From CAZLYK01 sp964563495 (GTDB taxonomy: Bacteria > Acidobacteriota > Blastocatellia > RBC074): 30,185 bases of DNA. How positions within the stretch are numbered: position 1 is the first letter of the stretch; every line of letters begins with the position of its first letter. This document shows, piece after piece, positions 1-7,058 of the stretch. The DNA is taken from positions 1 to 30,185 of the forward strand of contig CAZLYK010000056.1 in the NCBI GenBank assembly GCA_964563495.1. Direction: 5' to 3'. Under the pieces are notes generated by a model, which worked only from the letters and a program-made list of their open reading frames with translations, was not told the DNA's origin and made no database searches. The translations under genes were made by a program, and so were the position numbers.

Positions 1-1
1 T

Positions 2-30
2 AACAGGATTTGAAGAGGATTAAACAGGAA
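2..30. repeat. Degenerate AGGATT-type repeat fragment
   Basis: Three spaced copies of an ACAGGAT/GAGGATT unit lie at the window edge, downstream of the broken HEPN gene on the minus strand. They match the unit of the large inverted repeats elsewhere in the window (8332-8418, 25403-25516). Only one arm is visible because the window starts here. Confidence 0.5.
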
Positions 31-81
31 TACCCGGTTAGCCCTGCCATGTCTGAACACACTTTTTCTTAAAGACTCAAA

Positions 82-254
82 TCAATTCATCTCGCTCTCG
101 AGGGCATCAAGCGCTTGGCTAAGCGGCTCAATTTTGTTTTCTACGATATCCCACAAAATATCGTCGTCGATTCCGAAATAGGCTCGGTGTAACTCTTAAT
201 CTTCGCGCAAAATTCTTTCATGTCTCGAACAAGAATCAGCCAGTCACGCGACAT
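82..254 (-). pseudogene. HEPN (DUF86) toxin remnant, internally deleted
   Basis: This is the partner of the adjacent MNT gene. From the ATG at 254 the minus strand reads MSRDWLILVRDMKEFCAK, a typical DUF86 HEPN start. About 25 codons in, the reading frame changes and the sequence reads HRAYFGIDDDILWDIVEN, the conserved end of the same family, stopping at a TGA at 82-84. The total is 173 nt, not a multiple of three, and codes for only about 57 residues, while family members are usually about 110-120. The middle helices, including the arginine side of the RNase R-x4-6-H motif, are therefore missing. The start overlaps the end of the MNT gene by 11 nt, as in intact HEPN/MNT pairs. In this family the HEPN protein is the ribonuclease toxin. 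I infer an out-of-frame internal deletion, and no active toxin is expected. A sequencing error alone cannot explain the loss of about 55 residues. Confidence 0.8.
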
Positions 255-537
255 GGATTGCCTCACTTTCAACGACCGGGCGAATCTCTTTGCGCAACCC
301 TTTCTCGGTTACAAGATCAACTGGGCTGTTCAGCAGCGCCTCCAGGTAGAATTTCAGATCCATATATCCATCAAATGTCGCAGGCCCATTAAATTCGACC
401 AGTATGTCTACGTCGCTGCCTTCCCGCATCTCATCTCTCGCAGCAGACCCGAACAACGAAAGCCGTCTGACGGCGAAACGCGTCTGAATCTCCTCCCGAT
501 GCTGGTTCAGCAAAGATAATATCCACTCTTTGTTCAT
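244..537 (-). CDS. MNT-type minimal nucleotidyltransferase (HEPN/MNT antitoxin)
   Basis: This 97-residue protein has the nucleotidyltransferase signature GSAARDEMREGSDVDILVEF, with GS at residues 30-31 and the metal-binding acidic pair at D42 and D44. It is full length for the minimal nucleotidyltransferase family. In characterised HEPN/MNT systems this protein neutralises the HEPN RNase toxin, in some cases by adding AMP to it. The ATG at 537 follows a purine-rich ribosome site (GGAGAGG). The downstream HEPN gene is broken (82-254), so this looks like an orphan antitoxin. It may persist as an anti-addiction remnant or simply await loss. The family call is firm, the present function is unknown. 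Confidence 0.88.
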   Translation of the reverse strand: MNKEWILSLLNQHREEIQTRFAVRRLSLFGSAARDEMREGSDVDILVEFNGPATFDGYMDLKFYLEALLNSPVDLVTEKGLRKEIRPVVESEAIHVA

Positions 538-855
538 TGACCCTTTTCCTCTCCGAAATCAAATCCGCTTTGCCCGGGCTTCGGCGGAGCTTTGGGCAGA
601 TTCTCAACATTCAGGCTGTAATCATCATGCCCCCATTCACAGCGTGAGAGAACCTGTTACAGCAAGTTTCTCAACACTATTCGAGGGAAAGCGTTTGGTC
701 AGTTCATAGGCAATATATTTTGCATGGTAACCGGTCAACGGTCTTCGTCAATCTCCGCTCTGTTTATTTGGCGATCATGGCGTCTTGGCGATTCAATTTT
801 TTCGGACGAAGATATTGGCGCCATGAAAAGTGCCCGGCAATCAGGTCAATCCTGT
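538..855. other. Intergenic gap without a recognisable gene
   Basis: About 318 bases lie between the MNT gene start and the end of the epimerase gene. Short open frames on the plus strand here show no motif and no convincing ribosome site. The region should contain the minus-strand promoter of the MNT/HEPN pair, but I cannot place a clear -35/-10. The right edge carries a single AGGATT-type repeat arm (841-861). Confidence 0.5.
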
Positions 856-861
856 CTATTG
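841..861. repeat. Single AGGATT-type repeat arm at the epimerase stop codon
   Basis: Read on the minus strand this is CAATAGACAGGATTGACC, where TAG is the stop codon of the epimerase gene. It is the outer arm of the hairpin family seen in full at 8332-8418 and 28692-28780. No matching second arm is evident nearby. Confidence 0.65.
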
Positions 862-1803
862 TTGGCTTTCGCGATACCAGTCAACCGTATATTTCAGCCC
901 TTCCGCCAGGCTGACGATCGGTCTGTAGCCCAGCAGCTGTTCGGCCCGGGTGATATCGGCCAGTGAATGGCGGATATCGCCGGTGCGAGTCTCTTCGTAC
1001 CTCGGCTTCAAGTCAGTCCCGATGATCTTCTGCAGTTCGGAGAGCAACTGATTGAGCGTGGTTCGCTGTTTCAAGCCCAGATTGATCACCTGTCCGGCCG
1101 CTTCCGGCGATTCGGCGGCGCGCAGATTTGCGTCGACGACATTCGCGATATAGGTGAAATCACGCGATTGTTCCCCGTCGCCGAAGATCACCGGCGGTTC
1201 ACCGGCGAGCAACATGGTGACGAATTTGGAGATCACGCCGGAATAAGGAGAAGACGGATCCTGTCGCGGCCCGAAGACATTGAAGTAGCGAAGCGAGACC
1301 GTCTCCAACCCATAAACGCGGGTGAAGACCTGGCAGTAATATTCGCCCACCAGCTTGGCTACGGCGTATGGTGAGAGAGGGCTCGGCAGATCATCCTCGT
1401 GCTTGGCGCCGGTCCCCTTTTCTCCGTAAGCGGAGCTGGACGCGGCATAGACCACGCGGCGAACGCCGGCATCTCTCGCGGCCAGCAAAACATTGAAAGT
1501 CCCGTTGACATTGGCCTCGTGATTGAGCAGCGGCTCCTTGACCGATCGCGGCACGGAAGGAATCGCCGCTTCGTGAAAGACCACGCTCACGCCCTCGACG
1601 GCCTGGCGCATCGCCTTCACATCCCGGATATCGCCCTCAATAAACTCGATCTTGTCATCCAGGTGCGCAAGATTCTCGCGCTTACCGGTCATGAGATTAT
1701 CGAGCACGCGGACGCGATTGTCGCGTTTGACCAAAGCCTCAACGATATGCGAGCCGATAAAGCCCGCGCCACCCGTCACCAGATAAAGATTCTTTTGCCC
1801 CAC
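856..1803 (-). CDS. NAD-dependent epimerase/dehydratase, UDP-sugar 4-epimerase type (GalE/WbpP-like)
   Basis: This is an extended short-chain dehydrogenase predicted to interconvert nucleotide sugars in the cytoplasm. The Rossmann motif GGAGFIG sits near residues 11-17, the catalytic Y-x3-K is SPYAVAK (about Y146/K150), and RYFNVFGPRQ and GDGEQSRDF are typical of UDP-hexose 4-epimerases. I chose the GTG at 1803 (315 residues) because an AGGAAG ribosome site lies about 9 nt upstream and the fold starts right after. An upstream in-frame TTG at 1866 would add 21 unstructured residues and overlap the preceding gene. It is the last gene of the polysaccharide operon. The exact substrate (UDP-Glc, UDP-GlcNAc or another) is not visible. 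The stop codon is part of an AGGATT-type repeat. Confidence 0.88.
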   Translation of the reverse strand: MGQKNLYLVTGGAGFIGSHIVEALVKRDNRVRVLDNLMTGKRENLAHLDDKIEFIEGDIRDVKAMRQAVEGVSVVFHEAAIPSVPRSVKEPLLNHEANVNGTFNVLLAARDAGVRRVVYAASSSAYGEKGTGAKHEDDLPSPLSPYAVAKLVGEYYCQVFTRVYGLETVSLRYFNVFGPRQDPSSPYSGVISKFVTMLLAGEPPVIFGDGEQSRDFTYIANVVDANLRAAESPEAAGQVINLGLKQRTTLNQLLSELQKIIGTDLKPRYEETRTGDIRHSLADITRAEQLLGYRPIVSLAEGLKYTVDWYRESQQ

Positions 1804-1855
1804 GGTACTGCTCTTCCTTTCTAAATTGCTAGAGATAGATGCTTGAGATCCGGCG

Positions 1856-2953
1856 TCATCCTTCAATCGCCTTCGCCGTCGAGTCTGAGTGATAGCTGCG
1901 CCGCGCCCGCGCGGCCGCGGCCTCGCACCAATAAACGTAGATCGTGAAGGCCCCGAGAATGATTGCGCTCAAGATCAGCAGCACCACACGAATTCCCTCG
2001 CCCGCAAATGTGTAGCCTATCCCGCCGGCTCCCAACAAAGCGCTCAATCCGTAATAGGTCAGGGAAACACGGCGATGGCTCTGGCCGGCGATGACCAGAC
2101 GTTGATAAAGATGCGAGCGATGCGCCTGGTAAATCTTTTCGCCGCGCACCAGACGGCGAAAGATCGTCAGGGTTGCGTCATAGATAAAGGTCCCGAAGAT
2201 CAGCGCCACGGCGATGAACGGCGCCGGCCGCTCGCCGCTGTTGGCGGTCATGACTGCAAATGCGGCCAGCACGTAGCCGATGAAGAGACTGCCGACATCA
2301 CCCATGAAGATCTTTGCAGGCGGGAAATTGTGGGCGAGGAAACCCAGGCACGCCGCCGCCATCATGAGACTTCCCGCGCCCAGCAGACGGTGCCCGGTGC
2401 CGAAACAGATGCACGCCAACGCCAGACTGTAGATCGCGCCGACGCCGCCCGCCAAACCGTCAATTCCATCCATGAAATTGAAGAAATTGCTGAACCCGGT
2501 CAGCCAGAGAATCGTCAAGAGAGCGCCGGCCGCCCAGCCAAAACCGATCAGACCGACGTAAGGCAGGCTGAGATGCGTAAAGATAACCCCGCCCCAGATC
2601 GCTATGATCGCGGCTAAGAGCTGGCCCAGGTACTTCGCCAGGGGCCCGATCCGTCGCAAATCATCGATCAACCCGACACCGGCGATGACCACATAGCTGA
2701 GCAGGGCAATCGCCAGTTTGGTCGCCAGGACCCAATTGGTGGCTTTCGGCAAAAGCATGATCCAGAGCATCGGCAGGATCACGACAAAGGCCGCGACAAC
2801 GCCCAAACCGCCGATCCGCGGAGTCGGTTGACTGTGCAGGCTGCGCTTGTTCGGCATGTCCAGTGTGCGCAACCACGACGGAGCGTTGACCAGCCACCCC
2901 GTCACCAGAAATGAGATGACGCCTGTTAAAAAGAATACTACTGCTCGAAACAT
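1856..2953 (-). CDS. WecA/WbpL-like polyprenyl-phosphate sugar-1-phosphate transferase
   Basis: This 365-residue multi-pass inner-membrane enzyme starts glycan assembly by moving a sugar-1-phosphate (GlcNAc, QuiNAc or FucNAc type) from its UDP carrier to undecaprenyl phosphate. About ten or eleven hydrophobic segments are visible. The PNPT-family motifs are present: the DD pair (97-98, GLIDDLRR), NFMDGIDG (159-166), KIFMGDVGS (about 214-222) and HRSHLYQ (278-284), which line the Mg2+ and substrate site on the cytoplasmic face. MraY is unlikely because the neighbours are sugar-modifying enzymes rather than mur genes and the histidine-loop motif is of the WecA/WbpL kind. The ATG at 2953 starts 6 nt after the upstream reductase gene, so the genes are co-transcribed. 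Confidence 0.9.
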   Translation of the reverse strand: MFRAVVFFLTGVISFLVTGWLVNAPSWLRTLDMPNKRSLHSQPTPRIGGLGVVAAFVVILPMLWIMLLPKATNWVLATKLAIALLSYVVIAGVGLIDDLRRIGPLAKYLGQLLAAIIAIWGGVIFTHLSLPYVGLIGFGWAAGALLTILWLTGFSNFFNFMDGIDGLAGGVGAIYSLALACICFGTGHRLLGAGSLMMAAACLGFLAHNFPPAKIFMGDVGSLFIGYVLAAFAVMTANSGERPAPFIAVALIFGTFIYDATLTIFRRLVRGEKIYQAHRSHLYQRLVIAGQSHRRVSLTYYGLSALLGAGGIGYTFAGEGIRVVLLILSAIILGAFTIYVYWCEAAAARARRSYHSDSTAKAIEG

Positions 2954-2959
2954 AACAAC

Positions 2960-3952
2960 TTATTCACGGGTCCTGATTGCTTCGGCCAAACCCTGGCGCA
3001 TGGAGATTCGCGGCCAATAGCCGAGCTCGGATTCGATCTTTGCCGAGCTGTAAACTGTCTGGCTCGCCAGTTTGCGAACCAGATCGGCTGAAAGCGGCAG
3101 ATTGATGCCGGTCAGGCCGGTCACGGCATCCGCGACCCACCCGATCGCCAATGCCGGCCCGAGCGGCAGCCGAGCGAAATTCGGTTCTCGCCTGAGCAGC
3201 TCGGCGATCGTCACGGCAATCTCCCGCTGCGTGTATGGACGGGCATCGGTGACGATGTAAGTCCGGCCGCGGGCCCGTTGATCAGTCGCAACCAGCAGCG
3301 CGGCATCGACCACATTTTCGACCGCGACCATGCTCTTGAGGTTTTCACCGTCGCCGATGATCAGGTAGCGGCCGCGCTTGACGGCTTCGAACAGCCGGCT
3401 CACATTGCCGCGGTCGCGAGGCCCGTAAACGACCGGCAGCCTCAGCACCGTCGCCGGTAGATCACCGGCGGCCGAGCCTGCCAGGACGACCTGCTCGGCC
3501 CGCAACTTGGTCGCTCCATATTCAGTCACGGGGCCAGTCGGACTGGTCTCATCAAAGATCTGATCGCCTTGAGGGTAAACGGCGACGGTGCTGAAAAAGA
3601 CCAGGTTTTCGACGCCGCTCTCGATCGCCGCCGAGACGACATTTGCGGTTCCCTCGAGATTTACCCGCCTGAACTCGGAGGCCGGGGTTCCCGGCGGAGC
3701 GTGAACCATGGCGGCGAGATGAAATACCGTCCCGCAACCACGCATCGCTTTGATCATTCCGGCCCGCGCCTGCAGATCGCCGGCGATCAATTCGACCCCC
3801 TTCAACCCGTTCAGATGCGCGGCACGCGCGTGGTCACGAACCAGCGCTTTGACCCGCCAACCGGCATTCGAGATCCGCAGTGCGAGCGCGCTGCCGATGC
3901 AGCCGGTCGCGCCGGTGACGAAGACCGGGGGTGGTTGTTCATCCCGGCTCAT
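2960..3952 (-). CDS. NAD-dependent epimerase/reductase of extended SDR family (WbpV-like)
   Basis: This is a 330-residue extended SDR with the nucleotide-binding motif GATGCIGS (14-21) and catalytic Y-x3-K in EYGATK (Y145/K149). VYGPRDRGN and an ending similar to 4-keto-sugar reductases suggest it reduces or epimerises a nucleotide sugar. In known O-antigen loci a gene of this type (UDP-4-keto-6-deoxy-HexNAc reductase, WbpV) stands beside a WbpL-type transferase, as here, giving UDP-QuiNAc or UDP-FucNAc for the next enzyme. That assignment is inference from context. Its ATG overlaps the stop of the upstream glycosyltransferase by 4 nt (ATGA), indicating translational coupling. Confidence 0.85.
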   Translation of the reverse strand: MSRDEQPPPVFVTGATGCIGSALALRISNAGWRVKALVRDHARAAHLNGLKGVELIAGDLQARAGMIKAMRGCGTVFHLAAMVHAPPGTPASEFRRVNLEGTANVVSAAIESGVENLVFFSTVAVYPQGDQIFDETSPTGPVTEYGATKLRAEQVVLAGSAAGDLPATVLRLPVVYGPRDRGNVSRLFEAVKRGRYLIIGDGENLKSMVAVENVVDAALLVATDQRARGRTYIVTDARPYTQREIAVTIAELLRREPNFARLPLGPALAIGWVADAVTGLTGINLPLSADLVRKLASQTVYSSAKIESELGYWPRISMRQGLAEAIRTRE

Positions 3953-5232
3953 CGACCGGATTGCCCGCTGAAGAACGAAGCGGAGCTGGAGATCGGCACG
4001 GACTGCTTTTCAATCAGCGTTTCCAGCTCGAGGCGGTATTGCGACGTGATCATCTGGCGAGCAAAATGCTTCTCGACATAAGCGCGTCCGCGTCGCCCCA
4101 TTGACAATCCCCGTTCGGGCGCAGCCTCCAGCTGCCTGACCGCCCCGGCCAGCGCCAATCCGTCTTCCGGCTCGACGCACACCCCGCAGTCGACCTCTTC
4201 GACCAGATTCCAGACTGTGCTCCCCCGATCGACTCCGGCGATGCAGGGTTTGCCGGAAGCCATAATGCTGTAGGTCTTGCACGGCACGGAATTTTCAGTG
4301 ACGCCTCGCTTGAGCGGGATCAACGCCACATCGCACGAAGCGTATATCAGCGGCACATCGGCTTCGGGCTGGAGCGGCAGAAATCTGACGTTCGCCAGCC
4401 CATCCCTTTCCGCCTGAGCTATCAGCGTTTGACGAGACGTTCCCTGCCCAACAATCAAAAAAATGATCTCGCTCCGATCTTTCACCCGCGCCGCGGCGTC
4501 GAGCACGACTTCCAGACCTTGAGATAGCCCGACGTTGCCGGCATAAAGGACGACGAATTTGTCAACCAGCCGGTTCGCTCGTGAAAAGGCGTTATCTTTC
4601 GGCAAAGGCCGTATCAACCGGGTATCGACGAAATTCGGGATGACCTCGACCTTCTCCGCCGGCACTCCCTTACCCAACAAATTCGATTTAAACTCATCCG
4701 AAATAGCGAATATTTTCCGGCTCCGGCGATAAATGAACTTTTCAAGCCATTCGAAGAAGCCGATCATCGATCCCCGGCGGAGCACTCCCAGTTTGACGGC
4801 GGCCTCAGGCCAGATGTCCTGCAGGTTGTAACAAAACGGGATGCGCTTGATCAGCCCGAGGGCAAAAGCCGTCAAACCGATCGTCAGCGGCGGCGACATG
4901 ACAAAGATCACGTCCTGCTTTCCGGTAAACAGCCCGGCAACCGTCGAGGAGATATTGAACGAAAGATAATTGAAGACCCGGCCAAGAGTGGTGCGCCGAC
5001 GCGGCACGTGGATGTAGCAGCGGATGACCCGCACTTTGCCGAGCCGATCGCGTTGAAAGAGCCGGCCGCGATACTCCGGCCAGACGGCGTCGCAGTTGTA
5101 ATGCGGGAAGGAAGTGAGGAGGGTCACTTCGTGCCCTGCATTCGCCCAATCCTCAGACAGCGCGCGGACAATCGGACCATTCGATTGGCAAAGGTCGGGA
5201 TCGTAATAGAGACTGACGACTAGGATCTTCAT
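3949..5232 (-). CDS. Glycosyltransferase family 4 (WbuB/WcaI-like)
   Basis: This is a GT-B fold glycosyltransferase of about 427 residues. The N-terminal acceptor domain begins MKILVVSLYYDPD. The C-terminal GT4 domain has the strand VVLYAGNVGLSQGLEVVLDA, then a donor-site region around RFLPLQP and DVALIPLKRGVTENSVPCKT, in which the usual E-x7-E pattern is only loosely kept. The sequence resembles WbuB/WcaI enzymes that add an amino-deoxy sugar. I chose the ATG at 5232 because the conserved fold starts there. The frame stays open upstream to 5508, but that stretch runs into the hairpin element at 5467-5524 and has no family similarity. It is the first gene of the minus-strand glycan operon. 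Confidence 0.88.
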   Translation of the reverse strand: MKILVVSLYYDPDLCQSNGPIVRALSEDWANAGHEVTLLTSFPHYNCDAVWPEYRGRLFQRDRLGKVRVIRCYIHVPRRRTTLGRVFNYLSFNISSTVAGLFTGKQDVIFVMSPPLTIGLTAFALGLIKRIPFCYNLQDIWPEAAVKLGVLRRGSMIGFFEWLEKFIYRRSRKIFAISDEFKSNLLGKGVPAEKVEVIPNFVDTRLIRPLPKDNAFSRANRLVDKFVVLYAGNVGLSQGLEVVLDAAARVKDRSEIIFLIVGQGTSRQTLIAQAERDGLANVRFLPLQPEADVPLIYASCDVALIPLKRGVTENSVPCKTYSIMASGKPCIAGVDRGSTVWNLVEEVDCGVCVEPEDGLALAGAVRQLEAAPERGLSMGRRGRAYVEKHFARQMITSQYRLELETLIEKQSVPISSSASFFSGQSGR

Positions 5233-5461
5233 GCTCAGGCTTGGCGCTTCCCCAGAGTGTTCAATAGTTTCTTTCAAAAGCGCGCCGGAAACCGGATCGT
5301 CAAGATGGGGCAGGAATGAGCGGCATTCGCGCGAAGACGGAAGCCTAACCCAAGCGGTGAGCATAGGCAAGGTAATTATTTTATTAAGGATAGTGACTTC
5401 TGAAAAAGCCTGGTTTCGATTTAGAATGCACGCCGAACCATTCGTGTTCATTCGTGGCTGA

Positions 5462-5467
5462 ATTATA
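5462..5467 (-). promoter_or_regulatory. TATAAT -10-like box at the outer edge of the hairpin element
   Basis: The minus strand reads CTTGCTATAATTCAG directly after the 27-bp hairpin, a perfect -10 consensus pointing towards the glycosyltransferase operon. No good -35 hexamer lies 16-18 nt upstream because that stretch is hairpin arm. The same box in the same outward orientation occurs at the second copy (11687-11692). Confidence 0.4.
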
Positions 5468-5524
5468 GCAAGTTTCACGTTTGTGCGACCGCGAGGACGC
5501 GGTCGCACAAACGTGAAACTTGCT
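5467..5524. repeat. Perfect 27-bp inverted repeat, hairpin 1 of composite element, copy 1
   Basis: The arms at 5467-5493 and 5498-5524 are exact reverse complements with a 4-nt loop (AGGA). The second copy at 11630-11687 has the same stem in inverted orientation with one base pair changed in both arms. It has no T-run on either side, so a simple intrinsic terminator is not the best explanation. Confidence 0.9.
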
Positions 5525-5564
5525 GCCGCAGGGTAAGCATTGATTGATGACCAATGCTATCAGC

Positions 5565-5614
5565 GCGGTTTTCAGTTTCGTGCGTCCTGTCAGACGCACG
5601 AAACTGAAAACCGC
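5565..5614. repeat. Perfect 22-bp inverted repeat, hairpin 2 of composite element, copy 1
   Basis: The arms at 5565-5586 and 5593-5614 are exact reverse complements with a 6-nt loop (CTGTCA). Between this and hairpin 1, a roughly 40-nt linker (5525-5564) is nearly identical to the linker of copy 2 and can itself fold (AGCATTG/CAATGCT). The element ends about 37 nt before the start of the Gfo/Idh/MocA gene and so lies in its leader or promoter. Confidence 0.9.
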
Positions 5615-5651
5615 TGTATTTGCTTAAAAGCTAGAGAAGATTGGGGAGAAC

Positions 5652-7016
5652 ATGAAGAACCGTCGGCACTTCCTGAAATCTGCGGGCCTCAGCGCGCTCA
5701 GCGCAGCCGTTTATCGCAACGTCGTGGGCGCAAATGAGAGAGTCCGCGTCGGCTTCATCGGGATCGGCCTGATCGGCAAGCGCCACCTGCTCGATTTTCT
5801 CGCCCAGCCCGATGTCGATGCAGCCGCCATCTGCGAGGTCTATGACCCGCGCCTTGAGGAAGGGATCGCAACGGTCATGGAAAGATCCGGTCGAGCGACG
5901 GCCAGTCGGCCGGAAGGATACAAGGATTTTCGCCGCATGCTCGACAACAAAGAGATCGACGCGATCGTCGTTTCGACTCCCGATCACTGGCACGCTCTGC
6001 TGACTATCCTCGCCTGCGCCGCCGGCAAAGACGTCTATGTCGAAAAACCGCTGACGCTCTTCGTCAGGGAGGGCAACTGGATGATCGACGCTGCGCAAAA
6101 GTACCGGCGCGTCGTACAGGTGGGCACACAGCAGCGCTCCGGCAAACAATACCAGGAATGCGTGGAGTTGGTTCGTCACGGCCGGATCGGAGATCTCAGG
6201 CACGTGAAAATCTCTTCATTTCGCAATATCACCCCCGGGTTCAGCAGGCCGGTGGGCGAGCATACGTTTTCGGAAAAGGATTGGCAGATGTGGCTCGGGC
6301 CGGCGCCCGACACCAAATTCGACCCGCGACGCGGGATTTATCATTTTCGCTGGTTCTGGGACTACTCGGGCGGGCAGACGACCAACCTGCTCTCGCACAA
6401 TATCGATATCGTGCAATGGGCCACGGGTGCGGCTCCGCGGAGCGTGGCGTCGATGGGAGGCCGCTATTCGCTCAAGGGCATAGGCGAAACCCCTGATGTC
6501 ATCGAGTCGATCATCGAGTTCCCCGGTTTCATCGCCAACTGGTCCTGCCGTGAGGTGAGCGCCGGAAGCGGCGGCGGGACGGAATTTTACGGTACCCTCG
6601 GTTCGCTCAAGATCGATCGCGCCGGCATGGAGGTCATCCCGGATAAACTTATTCCGCCGGACGATCAAATCCCCAGCTTCACCACCACGCGCACCGTCAA
6701 TCCGAACCCGCAGCTGCGGACCACGGCGATCAAACGGAGCGGATTCGAGCAGGTGCGCGATCAATTCGCCCCTCACGTCCGTAATTTTCTCGATTGCATC
6801 AAATCCCGCCAACAGCCGATCTCGGATTTGCAGGGCGGCCATCAAACGAACATCACCACCCATCTGGTCAACATCGCGATGAAGCTGGGACGGACGATCA
6901 AATGGGATCCCGTGCGCGAGGAGATCGCCGGCGATCGCGAAGCCTCGCAGATGCTCGTCAGAGAGTACCGCGCGCCCTGGGATCGAGAGTTGAAAGCTGC
7001 TCTGGGAGGGAAATAG
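5652..7016 (+). CDS. Tat-exported Gfo/Idh/MocA-family oxidoreductase
   Basis: This 454-residue NAD(P)-dependent oxidoreductase has a Tat-type leader (KNRRHFLKSAG at residues 3-13), followed by the Rossmann motif GFIGIGLIG (34-42) and the EKP motif (131-133) whose lysine is the usual catalytic residue. The C-terminal half is the mixed alpha/beta substrate domain. Such exported members are common in acidobacteria, Planctomycetes and Bacteroidota, where they are linked to oxidation of sugars or glycosides outside the cytoplasm. The cofactor is probably loaded before folded export. The ATG at 5652 has a GGGGAG ribosome site just upstream. The stop TAG at 7014-7016 begins an AGGATT-type repeat. 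The substrate cannot be read from the sequence. Confidence 0.88.
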   Translation: MKNRRHFLKSAGLSALSAAVYRNVVGANERVRVGFIGIGLIGKRHLLDFLAQPDVDAAAICEVYDPRLEEGIATVMERSGRATASRPEGYKDFRRMLDNKEIDAIVVSTPDHWHALLTILACAAGKDVYVEKPLTLFVREGNWMIDAAQKYRRVVQVGTQQRSGKQYQECVELVRHGRIGDLRHVKISSFRNITPGFSRPVGEHTFSEKDWQMWLGPAPDTKFDPRRGIYHFRWFWDYSGGQTTNLLSHNIDIVQWATGAAPRSVASMGGRYSLKGIGETPDVIESIIEFPGFIANWSCREVSAGSGGGTEFYGTLGSLKIDRAGMEVIPDKLIPPDDQIPSFTTTRTVNPNPQLRTTAIKRSGFEQVRDQFAPHVRNFLDCIKSRQQPISDLQGGHQTNITTHLVNIAMKLGRTIKWDPVREEIAGDREASQMLVREYRAPWDRELKAALGGK

Positions 7017-7056
7017 CCAGGATTAACAGGATTTTTGCATGATAAAACAGGATTAA
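7014..7056. repeat. AGGATT-type repeat, one-sided, between two plus-strand genes
   Basis: Starting with the stop TAG of the upstream gene, the sequence has three CAGGATT units, two of them followed by AA and an oligo-T or AAGA stretch. The last unit (ACAGGATTAAGA) also places an AGGA ribosome site just before the ATG at 7059, so the repeat appears to supply the ribosome site of the next gene. Confidence 0.6.
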
Positions 7057-7058
7057 GA

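Larger units (their letters stand above)
5233..5651. other. Divergent intergenic region with composite hairpin element
   Basis: About 419 bases separate the glycosyltransferase (minus) and the Gfo/Idh/MocA gene (plus). Positions 5467-5614 are filled by the two-hairpin element described separately. Positions 5233-5461 contain no convincing gene. They should hold the leader of the glycan operon. Confidence 0.6.

Noticed and set aside
720..966. Short plus-strand open frames in and beyond the 538-855 gap
   Set aside because: They overlap the 3' end of the epimerase gene, lack ribosome sites and show no motif.
1804..1866. TTG start giving a longer epimerase
   Set aside because: The extra 21 residues have no similarity, and the GTG at 1803 has a well-spaced AGGAAG ribosome site.
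5233..5508. N-terminal extension of the GT4 glycosyltransferase
   Set aside because: The frame is open but shows no family similarity and would be encoded partly by the hairpin element. The ATG at 5232 begins the conserved fold.
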